From: an uncultured Paracoccaceae bacterium
Lineage (GTDB): Bacteria; Pseudomonadota; Alphaproteobacteria; Rhodobacterales; Rhodobacteraceae
Length of the DNA stretch: 64,000 bases
Assembly: GCA_937916485.1 (NCBI GenBank)
Contig: CALFSV010000254.1
Span: forward strand, 1-64,000
Reading direction: 5' to 3'
Each line of letters starts with the position of its first letter. The stretch's first letter is position 1. The notes under the pieces are model-generated. The model was not told the origin of the DNA. It did no database searches and was given only the letters and a program-made list of their open reading frames with translations. The position numbers were made by a program, and so were the translations under genes. Shown in pieces: positions 28,894 through 39,010 of this stretch.

Positions 28894-28935
28894 CGAAAAA
28901 GGCCCCGCCGGTTTGGCGGGGCCTGACTCTTTTAG
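28894..28935. terminator. Bidirectional intrinsic terminator (mutase / nhaA)
   Basis: GGCCCCGCC (28901-28909) pairs perfectly with GGCGGGGCC (28915-28923). Plus-strand tail CTCTTTT serves the mutase gene; on the minus strand the stem is followed by TTTTTC, serving nhaA. Confidence 0.9.
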
Positions 28936-28947
28936 ACGTTACCCGAA

Positions 28948-30165
28948 CTATTCTGCGAGGACCGGATCGGCTTTTGCCCGCTTTTCCTGACGCTGCGAGG
29001 CTAGCATCAGGACGGTATAGCCGACCACGCCGGCGACGACCGAGCCGGACAGAACGCCCAGGCGCACCTCGTTGATCATGGCAGGGTCAGAGAAGCTGAG
29101 CCCGCCGATAAAGAGCGACATGGTAAAGCCAACACCAGCCAGACAGGCCAACCCAAAGATATGCGCCCAATTTGCCCCATGGGGGAGACGGGCCAGCCCA
29201 AACTTGACCATCAGGAAGGTCACCCCGAACACACCGACCATCTTGCCGACCACAAGACCTGTTGCGATACCCATCGGCACAGGCTCAAGCAAGTTGCCGA
29301 CCGACATTCCGGCAAGCACGACACCGGCGTTGGCAAAGGCAAAGATCGGGATGATGCCAAAGTTGACATAGGGCGTCAGGCCATTTTCCAATGAATGCAG
29401 CGGGGATTTGCCCCAGCGATCATAAAGCGGGATACAAAACGCTGTTACGACTCCCGCCAGCGTCGCATGGACGCCAGAGCGCAGAACGAAGAACCACATG
29501 ATCGTCCCCAGCAGCAGGGCCGGCGCAATCCGATGCGCTCCACGCAGGTTCAGGATGATCAGGCCAATGAGCGGGATTACCGCCATGAACAGGTAATCTA
29601 CCTTGAGTTCAGCGGTGTAGAACAAGGCGATGATTATGATCGCGCCAAGGTCGTCGAGGATCGCCAGGGTCAGCAGAAACACCTTGAGCGAGGTTGGCGC
29701 CCGGCTGCCTACGAGGGCCAGAATGCCAAGAGCAAAGGCAATATCGGTCGCCGCGGGAATCGCCCAGCCACCGATCGTCTCGGGGTTGCCCCAGTTGATA
29801 TAGGCATAAATCATAGCAGGCACCGCCATGCCGCCAACGGCCGCCATGCCCGGCAGGATCACGTCGCGCGGGTTCTTGAGCTTGCCTTCCAGCAGCTCGC
29901 GCTTCAGCTCGAGCCCGATCAGAAAGAAGAATACGGCCATAAGGCCATCGTTGATCCAAAGGATCAGGGGTTTTTCAATGCCTTCGCCGTTCAGGGTGAC
30001 GGCGAAATAGGATTTCAGGGCGCTGTCATAGATCCCTGACAAGGAAGAGTTGGCGACCAGCAATGCGGCAACAGCGGCCATCATCAGCAGGATGCCCCCA
30101 AATGCTTCGTGATTGACGACGCGACTAAAGAGCGTGTCCTGGGCGGAAGGGGCGGGGGATGCCAT
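28948..30165 (-). CDS. nhaA: Na+/H+ antiporter NhaA
   Basis: Electrogenic sodium/proton antiporter of the inner membrane for salt and alkaline pH tolerance. 405 residues with about twelve helices. The ion-binding aspartates D171-D172 lie in TLAILDDLGAII, and ATDIAFALG (D141) is the unwound helix IV equivalent; FFFLIGLELKRELLEG is also diagnostic. Single gene, read toward a shared terminator and divergent from the VOC gene. Confidence 0.95.
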   Translation of the reverse strand: MASPAPSAQDTLFSRVVNHEAFGGILLMMAAVAALLVANSSLSGIYDSALKSYFAVTLNGEGIEKPLILWINDGLMAVFFFLIGLELKRELLEGKLKNPRDVILPGMAAVGGMAVPAMIYAYINWGNPETIGGWAIPAATDIAFALGILALVGSRAPTSLKVFLLTLAILDDLGAIIIIALFYTAELKVDYLFMAVIPLIGLIILNLRGAHRIAPALLLGTIMWFFVLRSGVHATLAGVVTAFCIPLYDRWGKSPLHSLENGLTPYVNFGIIPIFAFANAGVVLAGMSVGNLLEPVPMGIATGLVVGKMVGVFGVTFLMVKFGLARLPHGANWAHIFGLACLAGVGFTMSLFIGGLSFSDPAMINEVRLGVLSGSVVAGVVGYTVLMLASQRQEKRAKADPVLAE

Positions 30166-30307
30166 CGTCTCTCCTCAAAATTAAGCTATGTTGTGTGGCA
30201 GATAGGATCGTGTGCCGACGGATCAAGAACCCGTGAGGCAAAAGCGGAGCGAAGTTGTCGGATATTCGGTTTTGGTGCCAAAATCGACAGCGAAAAGAGG
30301 AAACCTG

Positions 30308-30907
30308 ATGGAAATCGATCACCTGGCGGTTGTCTGTTCGGATCTTGCAACCGGGGTGGCCTCTGTCGAATCTGCCTTGGGCGTGGACCTGCAGTTTGGC
30401 GGCCAGCATGTGCATTACGGGACCCACAACAGGCTGTTGGGCCTTGGTCCTGGGCTTTACCTCGAAGTGATCGCCCCGGACCCGGATGTCCCCTCGCCAC
30501 CCCGGCCCCGCTGGTTCGGCCTTGACGCCGCGCCAAAGGTGCCACGCCTTGGCAACTGGATCGTTCGGTCTGACACGATGGCGGGTCTCCCGCCAGAAGC
30601 GGGGGCTATCGTCCCCCTGCGCCGGGCTGACCTGGAGTGGGAATTGACCGTGCCAGAAGACGGCAGTCTGTGCGAGGGCGGGGCCTTCCCCTCGATCATC
30701 TATTGGGCGTCAGGGCCCCACCCCTCGGCCCGTCTGCTGGATGTCGGGGTCAGGCTGACGGCCTTGACCGTGTCCCACCCTGAGCCGGATCGCATCCGCG
30801 CCATGCTAGGGCCGCGCTTCAAGGACGAACGACTGCGGCTGATCGCCGGACCGGAGGTGACATTGTCGGCAGAATTCTATACCCCGGACGGGCAAAGAAC
30901 GCTCTGA
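30308..30907 (+). CDS. VOC (glyoxalase-like) family protein
   Basis: 199-residue vicinal-oxygen-chelate fold protein of the Glyoxalase_3-like group, function unassigned. Starts MEIDHLAVVCSDLATG; HYGTHNRLLGLGPGLYLEVIAPDP is the first metal/active block (His, Glu), and the second module follows a poorly conserved linker. ATG at 30308 follows AGGAAACCTG; a further upstream frame is not conserved in character. Confidence 0.8.
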   Translation: MEIDHLAVVCSDLATGVASVESALGVDLQFGGQHVHYGTHNRLLGLGPGLYLEVIAPDPDVPSPPRPRWFGLDAAPKVPRLGNWIVRSDTMAGLPPEAGAIVPLRRADLEWELTVPEDGSLCEGGAFPSIIYWASGPHPSARLLDVGVRLTALTVSHPEPDRIRAMLGPRFKDERLRLIAGPEVTLSAEFYTPDGQRTL

Positions 30908-30939
30908 CAAACAAACCCGCAAGGGGCTAAGGTAACGCT

Positions 30940-31632
30940 ATGTCGATCTGGACCCGTATCAGCGAAGCCCTGGCGGCCCTGCGCAGTGGCGAAGGCCTTA
31001 GCGCGGTCTTTGACCGGTTGCGCCAAAGCCCGGAACGGACGGTGGCCTTCACGATCGCTGTAATCGCCCTTGGGGCCAAGATGGCCAAGGCCGATGGCCT
31101 TGTGACCCGGGACGAAGTGGCCGCTTTTCGTGAGGTTTTTCACATACCCAAGGCCGATGAACCGCAGGCGGCACGAGTGTTTGACTTGGCGCGTCAGGAT
31201 ATCGCGGGTTTTGAGGATTACGCCTCGCGCATTGGCGCGATGTTCGAGAAGGAGGGTGGTCCCCAGGGCGGCCCGCTTTGCGATCTTCTCGAAGGGCTGT
31301 TCCACATTGCGGTCGCGGATGGCAATTATCACCCCGCCGAAGATGCCTTTCTGGCTCGCGTGGCCGAGCTGTTCGGCTTTGACGCCATCGCCTTTTCCCG
31401 GTTGCGGGCGCAGTTCGTTCCGGATGCAGAACGCGACCCCTACGAGGTTCTGGGCGTCGCCCCCGACACTCCCATGCCCGAGGTTCGGGCCGCTTGGCGC
31501 GACCTTGTCCGCGAAACCCATCCTGACCGTATGATGGCGCGTGGTGTGCCGGAGGAGGCGGTCAAGCTGGCGGAAAAGCGACTGATCACGATCAACCGCG
31601 CCTGGGAAGCGATTTCAGAAGCACGGGTCTAA
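30940..31632 (+). CDS. djlA: DjlA-like co-chaperone (TerB + J domain)
   Basis: DnaK co-chaperone. 230 residues: a TerB-like helical domain (about 35-150, with AKADGLVTRDEVAAFREVF and VADGNYHPAEDAFLARVAELFG) and a C-terminal J domain (about 165-228) with DPYEVLGVAPD and the HPD tripeptide in ETHPDRMM. Unlike enterobacterial DjlA, no clear N-terminal membrane anchor is seen, so a soluble form is likely. Small gap to the next gene (9 bases) suggests co-transcription. Confidence 0.9.
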   Translation: MSIWTRISEALAALRSGEGLSAVFDRLRQSPERTVAFTIAVIALGAKMAKADGLVTRDEVAAFREVFHIPKADEPQAARVFDLARQDIAGFEDYASRIGAMFEKEGGPQGGPLCDLLEGLFHIAVADGNYHPAEDAFLARVAELFGFDAIAFSRLRAQFVPDAERDPYEVLGVAPDTPMPEVRAAWRDLVRETHPDRMMARGVPEEAVKLAEKRLITINRAWEAISEARV

Positions 31633-31641
31633 GAGGCCGCC

Positions 31642-32709
31642 ATGCGGATTGCCACCTATAACGTGGAATGGTTCGACCACCTCTTCGACGACGATGGCGC
31701 GTTGGTCGACAACCTAAGCTGGTCAGGCCGCTTCAACATCACAAAGGCCGATCAGTTGGCCGGGCTGGGGGCGGTCTTTCGCGCCCTTGATGCCGACGTC
31801 TGGATGATTATCGAGGCCCCCGATTGCAGCCGACGGCGCGACGGGGTCAAGGCGCTTGAGGCCTTTGCCCGCCATTTTGGACTGCGCACCCGCAAGGCCA
31901 TGGTGGGGTATCCCAATGATACGCAACAGGAAATTGTCCTTCTGTATGATCCTGATGTGGTCACGGCCGTGCATGACCCCAGGGGCAGGGACCCCAATGC
32001 CCCACTCAACGAGGGCGACCCTGGCGAGGTTCCCCGCTTTGACGGTGAATTCCGGCTTGACGTCGACGTGGACGCCAGCCCGGACCCGATCCGCTGGTCG
32101 AAACCTCCGCTTGAGGTGGCTCTGACCCCAAGGGCGGGCGGGCCTGTGATCCGTTTGATCGGGGTCCATGCCAAATCCAAGGCCCCCCACGGCGCCCGCA
32201 ACAAGGCAGAGGTGATGCGCCTGTCGATTGAGAACCGGCGCAAGCAATTGGCCCAATGCATCTGGCTGCGCCAAAGGGTCGTGGCGCATTTGGAGATCGG
32301 CGATCCCATCATCGTTCTGGGGGATTTCAACGATGGTCCGGGCCTTGATGAGTACGAGAAACTCTTTGGCCGGTCAGGGGCCGAGGTTGTGTTGGGCGAA
32401 GGTAACGGAACTCAGCTGTTCGACCCCCACGCCCGACAGGCCTTGTCCCAGCGGATCGGGGTAATGCCGGCCACCGCCCGCTTTCAGTTGCCGCCCGAAG
32501 GTCGGTTTCTATCGGCCCTCCTAGACTATGTCATGGTGTCCCCCGATATCCGGGCGACGGCGCCAGTCTGGCGCATCTGGCATCCCTTTGACGATCCTGA
32601 ATGTTTTGCAGACCCGGTGCTGCGCGAGGCTCTACTGGTCGCGTCGGACCACTTTCCGGTGTCCCTTGATCTTGAGCTGTCAAAGCTCGGGCTTGGGGAA
32701 ACGGTCTGA
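31642..32709 (+). CDS. Endonuclease/exonuclease/phosphatase family protein
   Basis: 355-residue Mg2+-dependent EEP-fold hydrolase. Motifs in order: TYNVEWFD near the start (metal Asn/Glu), IEAPD, VLGDFNDGPG (about 230, catalytic Asp/Asn) and ASDHFPVSLD at the C-terminus (Asp-His). Substrate may be nucleic acid or phosphoester; no signal peptide. Immediately downstream of djlA. Confidence 0.85.
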   Translation: MRIATYNVEWFDHLFDDDGALVDNLSWSGRFNITKADQLAGLGAVFRALDADVWMIIEAPDCSRRRDGVKALEAFARHFGLRTRKAMVGYPNDTQQEIVLLYDPDVVTAVHDPRGRDPNAPLNEGDPGEVPRFDGEFRLDVDVDASPDPIRWSKPPLEVALTPRAGGPVIRLIGVHAKSKAPHGARNKAEVMRLSIENRRKQLAQCIWLRQRVVAHLEIGDPIIVLGDFNDGPGLDEYEKLFGRSGAEVVLGEGNGTQLFDPHARQALSQRIGVMPATARFQLPPEGRFLSALLDYVMVSPDIRATAPVWRIWHPFDDPECFADPVLREALLVASDHFPVSLDLELSKLGLGETV

Positions 32710-32727
32710 CGCACCTATATTGGGGTG

Positions 32728-33117
32728 ATGAAGAAACGTTTTGCCCTCTCCCTCGTCCTATGCCTTTCGGCAGCACCTGTCCTTGCGCAGGACGAGGATG
32801 GCTTTTCCCTGATGGACCAAGGCGCGCGCCTGTTCCTGCGTGGCCTTATGTCAGAGCTGGAGCCGACCCTCGACGAGCTGGAAGGCATGGCGCAAGAGAT
32901 CAAACCGGGGCTGCAAGCGCTTGCCGATGAAATGGGACCGGCGCTGGCGCAGATTTTCGCGCGGATTGACGATCTGCGGTATTACGATGCCCCGGTGATC
33001 CTGGATAACGGCGACATCCTGATCCGCAGAAGGGCAGAGGCGCCGCCATACGCACCGACTGGCCCCGAGGCAGAGCCCGAGGATGCACCCGCCCCAAATC
33101 CCGAGATCGACCTTTAA
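32728..33117 (+). CDS. Small exported acidic protein
   Basis: 129-residue protein with a signal peptide (KKRFALSLVLCLSAAPVLAQ) and an acidic helical body; the C-terminus is Pro/Glu-rich and likely disordered. Similar short proteins are common in Rhodobacterales and are sometimes mislabelled AAA+ ATPase, but no Walker motif is present. Starts at ATG 32728 (GTG 32725 possible). Convergent with ppx, overlapping by 4 bases. Confidence 0.7.
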   Translation: MKKRFALSLVLCLSAAPVLAQDEDGFSLMDQGARLFLRGLMSELEPTLDELEGMAQEIKPGLQALADEMGPALAQIFARIDDLRYYDAPVILDNGDILIRRRAEAPPYAPTGPEAEPEDAPAPNPEIDL

Positions 33118-34664
33118 TCTTTCTCGATTGTTACCTTTGAGGTGGCACCAAGGGCCGAGGCAAGGGCATCAAGCCTTGTCTTGACCACTTCGCTGAACAG
33201 CGGCTGCGCCTTTGCATTCAGCTTGAAGGACAGCTGCTTTTTCTGCGGCTGCCAGACCAGCTTGGCGGGTTGTTCCTCCGCGCCCAGCCAAAGCATGGCG
33301 CCAAGGCGCATGGCCTTGCCCAGCACTTCGGCCTCTTTGATCTGCACATCATCCAGCATCCCAAAGAGTGGGGCGTATCGCGATCCTTCGCGCTTGTTCG
33401 AGTAGCGGTGCAACAGTGCCAGCCCAAGGTAGACCCGCTCAGCGTGTTTCAACCCGCCCAGATTGGCGCGGGTTGCATTGTCGAAACAGACCTCGGCCCG
33501 GTAGTCGGGGTGTGCCCGCCAGCTGACGTCGTGCAACAGGCAGGCGGCGTGGATGATCCGCTTTTTCTGCCAGTCGGCCCGGGGGAACAGGGGCAGCACA
33601 AAGTCATACAGGACAGGTCCAAAGCCCGGCATCCGGGCGTCCTTGGCCTCGGCAAAGCGGCAGGCCTCGATCAGTGGATCGCGATCCCGCAGCTCTTGCG
33701 GCATCTGTTCGTACAGCATCCCCTCGCGGATGCCGTAAGACGATACGGTGATGTCCTTCGGCTTGAAGGTGCGTACCAATTCGTTGAGGACCAGAACCGC
33801 CAGCGGTACCAGTGACATCCTGTCGTCCGACACGCCGCAGCGGCTACGCAGGTCCTGCAGGTCGCTGTCGGCGATGTATTCGCGGGTTGCGGCCACGCTT
33901 CGGGTGGTCATGCGGTACTCGTGCAGGACGGTCAGGGGGTATGACCGCCGCTCCATGTCGATCCGGGCGATTGCGCGCCATGAGCCGCCGACAAGGAACA
34001 GGCGCATTCCTGTTTCGTTGTTCATCCGCGCATGGACGTCCTGCACGACGGTTTTTATGTGGGCCTTGATTGCCTTCCGGCCGCCCTCGATCTCGCGCAG
34101 CTTGAGCGGTCCGAGAGGGGAGGTCAGCCTGCGACCGACCGTACCATCGGCCAGATCGGCAAGCTCCAGCGATGAGCCACCAATATCGCAGACAAGGCCA
34201 TAGCTCCCCGGCCAACCCAAGAGTACGCCTTGGGCAGACAGACGGGCCTCTTCCTCCCCGTCGATGACGTAGATCTTCAGACCTGTCTCACGCTCTACCT
34301 CCTCGCGGAAGTCGTCGCCGTCACTGGCCTCGCGCACCGCTGCCGTGGCCACGGCGGTCAAGGGCGAGATGCCCATCCCGTCCGCAAGAGCCGCAAAGCG
34401 GCGGATGGCGGCCAGTGCGCGCTTGCGCCCTTCAGGGTTGAGCCGGCCGGTGTCCGACAAACCGACACCCAGCCCGCACATGATCTTTTCATTGTAGAAA
34501 TAGGCCGGGCTTCGGGCTGCGCCGTCGAACACAACCATACGGACCGAGTTGGAGCCGACGTCGACCACGCCAACACGTGACAGCGCGATGGCCTTGGGAT
34601 CGTTGAAAATGGGACGACCAAAGCCTCGCCAGCCGATGGTGTCTTCTGTACTTTGTCCGTCCAT
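33114..34664 (-). CDS. ppx: Exopolyphosphatase / Ppx-GppA family
   Basis: Degrades polyphosphate (and/or pppGpp to ppGpp). 516 residues: ASKHA N-terminal phosphate-binding DVGSNSVRMVVFDG (about 36-49), catalytic Glu in TAVATAAVREASDG, IDGEEEARLSAQG and DIGGSSLEL, then a C-terminal HD-like helical region (HAACLLHDVSWRAH). Last gene of the hdaA-ppk-ppx group; pairing the polymer-making and polymer-breaking enzymes in one operon allows joint control of polyphosphate. Confidence 0.92.
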   Translation of the reverse strand: MDGQSTEDTIGWRGFGRPIFNDPKAIALSRVGVVDVGSNSVRMVVFDGAARSPAYFYNEKIMCGLGVGLSDTGRLNPEGRKRALAAIRRFAALADGMGISPLTAVATAAVREASDGDDFREEVERETGLKIYVIDGEEEARLSAQGVLLGWPGSYGLVCDIGGSSLELADLADGTVGRRLTSPLGPLKLREIEGGRKAIKAHIKTVVQDVHARMNNETGMRLFLVGGSWRAIARIDMERRSYPLTVLHEYRMTTRSVAATREYIADSDLQDLRSRCGVSDDRMSLVPLAVLVLNELVRTFKPKDITVSSYGIREGMLYEQMPQELRDRDPLIEACRFAEAKDARMPGFGPVLYDFVLPLFPRADWQKKRIIHAACLLHDVSWRAHPDYRAEVCFDNATRANLGGLKHAERVYLGLALLHRYSNKREGSRYAPLFGMLDDVQIKEAEVLGKAMRLGAMLWLGAEEQPAKLVWQPQKKQLSFKLNAKAQPLFSEVVKTRLDALASALGATSKVTIEKD

Positions 34665-34750
34665 ACGGCCCCCTTTTGTGGGGTGCAGGATGATGCTTCT
34701 CCAAGCCCCAAGTCAATCGCCGGGGCGCGGATGAATCCCTGCTTTGGCGA

Positions 34751-36934
34751 TCATTCCTCGGTGTGGGTCAATTGCGGCACATCCGACGCCCCGGCAGAGC
34801 CTCGACCGGAAAGCGACGGATTTTCCATGAAAAAGCGATGGCAGTTGAACGCCAAACCTTCGGTCGGCAGCGTCGCGCGATCACAGCGCCCGTCGGGGCG
34901 CATCACCCAGCTTTGGGCAACATCAGCCAGATTGGCGGCCATGATCTGATCGACAATCTGCGCCTTAACGGTGGCATTCGTGATCTCGACAAGCGTTTCA
35001 ACTCGGCGGGACAGGTTCCGGCCCATCCAGTCGGCCGAGGACATATAGACCCGCGCCTTGCGTGATGGCAGGCCGTGCCCATTCCCGAAACAAACGATCC
35101 GGCTGTGTTCCAGAAACCGGCCAACGATGGATTTGACGCGGATATTCTCGCTAAGTCCTTTTATGCCGGGCCGCAGTCCGCAGATGCCCCGGATGACAAG
35201 GCTGATCTTCACCCCGGCCTGCGAGGCTGCGTAGAGGGCGTCAATCACGTCCTCTTCAACCAGCGAGTTCATCTTGGCCCAGATCTCGGCCGGTTTGCCC
35301 TTGGCTGCATGGTCGGCCTCGGCTGCGATCATCTCAAGCAGTCGGTCCTTTAGGGTTGATGGCGAAAGGGCAAGGTTTTCCAGCCCTTCGGGTTGGGCAT
35401 ATCCCCCGACATAGTTGAATACCTTGGTGGCATCCCGGCCCAACCGCGCGTCGCATGTGAACAGGGACAGGTCGGTGTAGATGCGGGCCGTAATGGGGTG
35501 ATAGTTCCCGGTCCCAAAGTGGGAATAGGTCACCAGCTTGTCGCCTTCGCGGCGGACAACGACACTGATTTTGGCGTGGGTCTTGTACTGGGTAAAGCCG
35601 TAGACCACATGCGCTCCGGCCCGCTCCAGTCGGCGCGACTGACGGATGTTGGCGGCCTCGTCAAAGCGGGCCTTCAACTCGACCAGCGCGGTGACCGATT
35701 TGCCATCCTCGGCCGCCTCGCAGAGTGCCTCGACAATAGGGGAATTGCGCGAGGTGCGGTAGAGCGTCTGCTTGATCGCCACGACATTGGGGTCGCGGGC
35801 GGCCTGTTGCAGGAACCTCACCACCATGTCGAAGGTTTCATAGGGGTGATGCAGGAGCATGTCCTTTTGGGCGATGGCGGCGAACATGTCGCCATCATGG
35901 TCCTGCACACGCTCGGGCACGCGGGGGGCGAAGGGGGGCCACAACAGATCAGGCCGGGTGTCATTCACCAGCTCGGACAGGTCGCCCACGCCGATCAGCC
36001 CATCAACTTCGACCACCTCTTCCTCACGGACAGGCAGTTCGCGCATGATCAGCGCTTTGAGGGCAGGCGGGGCGCCGGCGGACAACTTCATCCGAACCAC
36101 TTCGCCCCGACGGCGGCGTTTCAACGCTGTCTCGAACTCGCGCACAAGGTCCTCGGCTTCGTCCTCGACCTCAAGGTCGCTGTCGCGCAACACCCGAAAG
36201 GCGCAGTGCCCCTTGACCCGGTAGCCGGGGAAAAGACGGTCGAGGTGCAGCAAAAGCAGCTCTTCCAGCGGCAGGTAGCGTTGGCCGACGTCCGTGGGGA
36301 CCGACACAAATCGGTCGATCTGATGCGGCACCGGCAACAGCGCCCGAAGCGCCCGCTTGTCCGACACCCTCTCAAGCTGGAGGGCGAGGGCAAATCCCTC
36401 ATTGGGGATAAAGGGAAATGGGTGGGCTGGGTCAATGGCCAGCGGCGACAACACAGCAAAGACCTGATTAAGGAAGATATCCAGCAGATAGTCCCGATCC
36501 GCATCGTTCACATCGTCGCGGCTCATGATCAGTACGTCAGTCGCGGCCAGCTCTTTGGCGAGCTCCTGGAACACCTCCTGCTGCCGGGTCATCAGGGACC
36601 TGGCCTCGGCGTCGATCAGCTTGAGCTGTTCGGCAGGCGTCAGCCCATCGGGCGAGGGGGTGGTATTGCCCGACTGGGCCAGTTCGCGCAGTCCGGCGAC
36701 GCGGACAGTATAGAATTCATCCAGGTTGGAGGCAGATATCGACACAAAGCGCAAACGCTCCAACAATGGAACCCGTGTGTTCTCGGCCTCTTCCAGAACC
36801 CGCCAGTTAAAGCCGAGCCAGCTGATTTCGCGGTTCATGAAACGGGCCGGCTCCGAAAGGTCGGCGTCAAGGGTGACGGGATCAACGAAGGGTGCGGCCA
36901 GGAAGTCGGCTTGGATCATCTGGGGGTCTTTCAT
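34751..36934 (-). CDS. ppk1: Polyphosphate kinase 1
   Basis: Makes polyphosphate from ATP at the membrane. 727 residues with the four PPK1 domains: N (about 30-135, [35 protein letters not shown]), head, and two PLD-like catalytic domains. The autophosphorylated His lies in TGNYHPIT, and the second conserved His in [16 protein letters not shown] and DLSLFTCD are conserved too. Starts 24 bases after hdaA stops on the same strand. Confidence 0.95.
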   Translation of the reverse strand: MKDPQMIQADFLAAPFVDPVTLDADLSEPARFMNREISWLGFNWRVLEEAENTRVPLLERLRFVSISASNLDEFYTVRVAGLRELAQSGNTTPSPDGLTPAEQLKLIDAEARSLMTRQQEVFQELAKELAATDVLIMSRDDVNDADRDYLLDIFLNQVFAVLSPLAIDPAHPFPFIPNEGFALALQLERVSDKRALRALLPVPHQIDRFVSVPTDVGQRYLPLEELLLLHLDRLFPGYRVKGHCAFRVLRDSDLEVEDEAEDLVREFETALKRRRRGEVVRMKLSAGAPPALKALIMRELPVREEEVVEVDGLIGVGDLSELVNDTRPDLLWPPFAPRVPERVQDHDGDMFAAIAQKDMLLHHPYETFDMVVRFLQQAARDPNVVAIKQTLYRTSRNSPIVEALCEAAEDGKSVTALVELKARFDEAANIRQSRRLERAGAHVVYGFTQYKTHAKISVVVRREGDKLVTYSHFGTGNYHPITARIYTDLSLFTCDARLGRDATKVFNYVGGYAQPEGLENLALSPSTLKDRLLEMIAAEADHAAKGKPAEIWAKMNSLVEEDVIDALYAASQAGVKISLVIRGICGLRPGIKGLSENIRVKSIVGRFLEHSRIVCFGNGHGLPSRKARVYMSSADWMGRNLSRRVETLVEITNATVKAQIVDQIMAANLADVAQSWVMRPDGRCDRATLPTEGLAFNCHRFFMENPSLSGRGSAGASDVPQLTHTEE

Positions 36935-36958
36935 CAGCTATTGGGCTGGAAACTTGGG

Positions 36959-37639
36959 CTATTCTTCAAGGTTTCCGTGGGCTTTGTCCAGAATGACGCG
37001 TGCAAGTGACTGATTGATGACAAGCCCACCACTCAGCGCCGCTTCATCAAGGGCCGCCACGATCCATGCGGCAGAGGCAAAGGACCGTTCGATCCGCGGC
37101 AAGAGCCAGTCGATCAACCGTGGCGACGGCTGCAACTGGCGGTCGGCAAAGTGCTTGGTCAACACAGCCCGCAACAAGAGGTCATCAGGGTCCGCGACCG
37201 GGATCACGGTCGTCGCCTGCAACCGGCTGGCCAAGTCGGGCAGGGCGAGGGGCCACCGGGCCGGTGCCCTGCGCCCGGTGAGAAGAAGCAACCCACCCGT
37301 GGCGGCAAGGTGATTGTGCAGGTGAAACAGATACTCTTCGGCCTCCGGTGCAAGGTGGTCGCCATCTTCAAGAACGACACGGGCCCCGGCTTCTGGCAGG
37401 TCGGCGGCAGGATCAAGGTCCTGCGCCTTAAGGATCAGGGTGCCGGTGCGCACCTGCCACAACCGCGCGAGATGGCTCTTGCCGCTGCCTTCAGGGCCGA
37501 TAACCGCCAGTTTGCCGTTCGGCCAGTCGGTCTCACCGGTGACCATGGCAAAGGCTTCTCTGTTCGCCTCGGACACGAAATAGTCGTCCGGCCCCAATGC
37601 AACATGCAGCGGGAGGTCAAAGTGTAGTTGCTCTGCCAT
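36959..37639 (-). CDS. hdaA: DnaA regulatory inactivator HdaA
   Basis: AAA+ protein that with the beta clamp promotes DnaA-ATP hydrolysis, limiting re-initiation of replication. 226 residues, lacking the DNA-binding domain of DnaA. Clamp-binding-like peptide QLHFDLP at residues 4-10, Walker A GPEGSGKSHL at about 48-57, Walker B VVLEDGDH, and sensor/Box VII region LASRLQATTVIPVADPDD. Lies between an AI-2E-type permease (2-base gap) and ppk in one leftward operon, the arrangement common in Rhodobacterales. Confidence 0.9.
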   Translation of the reverse strand: MAEQLHFDLPLHVALGPDDYFVSEANREAFAMVTGETDWPNGKLAVIGPEGSGKSHLARLWQVRTGTLILKAQDLDPAADLPEAGARVVLEDGDHLAPEAEEYLFHLHNHLAATGGLLLLTGRRAPARWPLALPDLASRLQATTVIPVADPDDLLLRAVLTKHFADRQLQPSPRLIDWLLPRIERSFASAAWIVAALDEAALSGGLVINQSLARVILDKAHGNLEE

Positions 37640-37641
37640 GG

Positions 37642-38736
37642 TCAGTCAGGGTCGCCGTGTGGGGCGTCAATCATGTCCGCGGCCACTTCGCGACCCTTGT
37701 AGAGCAGGCTCGCCCGGTACTGACCGATGCCAAAGCGGGCCAGCACGCCGATCATGGCTGCCACAGGCACAGCAACCAGAAGGCCTACAAAACCGAACAG
37801 CGCGCCAAACAGCGACAGGGCAAACAGCAGCCAGACGGGGTGCAGCCCGACGCTGGACCCGACCAGCTTGGGCGTCAGAATATTGCCTTCGACGAATTGG
37901 CCGGCCTGAAAGATCGCGTAAACGAGGATGATCCAGGGCCAGTCGCCCCAGAACTGGAACAGGGCCAGCCCGATGGCAAGGCTGCCTCCGACAAGGGCTC
38001 CAACATAGGGAATGAACGTGACAAGGCCAGCCACGGCCCCGATCACCAGACCAAAGTTCAGGCCGACAAGCATCAGGGCGACAGCATAATAGGTCCCAAG
38101 GATCAGACAGACGAGGCCCTGTCCCCGGATGAACGAGGCGAGGGTCCGGTCAATCTCGCTGGCCAGATGGCGCAGGGTCGGGGCGTGGTCCCGGGGCAGA
38201 AGGGCGTCGATCTGCGCAACCATGCGGTCCCAGTCCAGCAACAGGTAAAAGGTCACGACAGGCACGACAATGACAAGGACCAGCACGTTGATCAGGCTCA
38301 GCGCCGAGGTAAGGACACCGTTCAGCAATTCGCCGCCCCGCGACGAGATCATGTCACCGATCGCAATCAATTGGCGGCGGATCGGACTTCCCTCGTCCAT
38401 CACATCGGGAAACTTCTCGGTCAGCCAGGCCTGAAGCTGGCGAAACAGCTCGGGCGCGGTGTTGATCAGCTGGCCTGTCTGCGAGATCAGCGTCGGGATG
38501 ATCAGCAGGATCATCAGGACAAAGATCAAAAGCGCGACCAGAGTGATCAGCACGACCGACATTGTGCGGCTCAGGCCCAACCGCTCAAGCCGGTCTGCGA
38601 CGGGGTCCAAACAGTAGGCAATTGCCCCACCCAGAACGAAGGGGAGGATCACATTGCCAAGGTACCACAGAGTGACCAGAAAGATCACTGTTGCGATCCC
38701 CCAGTACGTCGTCTGTTCCTTAACGCTAAGTGCCAT
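37642..38736 (-). CDS. AI-2E-family permease (PerM/TqsA-like)
   Basis: Membrane protein of the AI-2E/UPF0118 family with about eight helices: two N-terminal hairpins, a soluble amphipathic region (about 140-190) and a C-terminal set containing VSFLPYVGALVG-like LVTFIPYVGALVGGSLAIGLA. Functions reported for the family include autoinducer export and ion/H+ transport. 364 residues from ATG 38736, which has GGTGGAG upstream. First gene of the hdaA-ppk-ppx operon. Confidence 0.88.
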   Translation of the reverse strand: MALSVKEQTTYWGIATVIFLVTLWYLGNVILPFVLGGAIAYCLDPVADRLERLGLSRTMSVVLITLVALLIFVLMILLIIPTLISQTGQLINTAPELFRQLQAWLTEKFPDVMDEGSPIRRQLIAIGDMISSRGGELLNGVLTSALSLINVLVLVIVVPVVTFYLLLDWDRMVAQIDALLPRDHAPTLRHLASEIDRTLASFIRGQGLVCLILGTYYAVALMLVGLNFGLVIGAVAGLVTFIPYVGALVGGSLAIGLALFQFWGDWPWIILVYAIFQAGQFVEGNILTPKLVGSSVGLHPVWLLFALSLFGALFGFVGLLVAVPVAAMIGVLARFGIGQYRASLLYKGREVAADMIDAPHGDPD

Positions 38737-39010
38737 GACTGCTCCACCTTTGTCGCCTCTCACATGTCGCTTGTGAGGGACTGCGTTTCAACCCTTGATC
38801 TACAGGGAAACCGGCTTCGGGGCCCGGGAGCCGCATCTCGCGCCCTCCGACCCCGTCAAAAGAGGGCCGCATGGACCAACAGGGCAGAGGTGTCGCTACC
38901 AACCCACCTGTTGTGCGCCTTATTCGGGCGCCAGGACGCGGCAACGCTTGCCTGCCCCGCTTCAGCGCCGTAAACCGCGCAGGACCACTTTTGCCCAAGG
39001 ATTGCATGCC

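Noticed and set aside
29945..29968. TTGAT..GGATCA in nhaA as an FNR box
   Set aside because: The spacer is 6 bases rather than 4 and it lies inside a coding region.
32725..33117. AAA+ ATPase label for the small acidic exported protein
   Set aside because: No Walker A or B motif; only a signal peptide and acidic helices are visible.
35393..37009. Long plus-strand frame (538 codons) opposite ppk
   Set aside because: Antisense shadow of polyphosphate kinase, which is certain; low-complexity and no family features.
38737..39010. Possible small gene or RNA in the AI-2E permease/proS divergent gap
   Set aside because: Short frames there have no ribosome site or conserved features; a weak GCCCTC/GAGGGC pairing alone is not sufficient.
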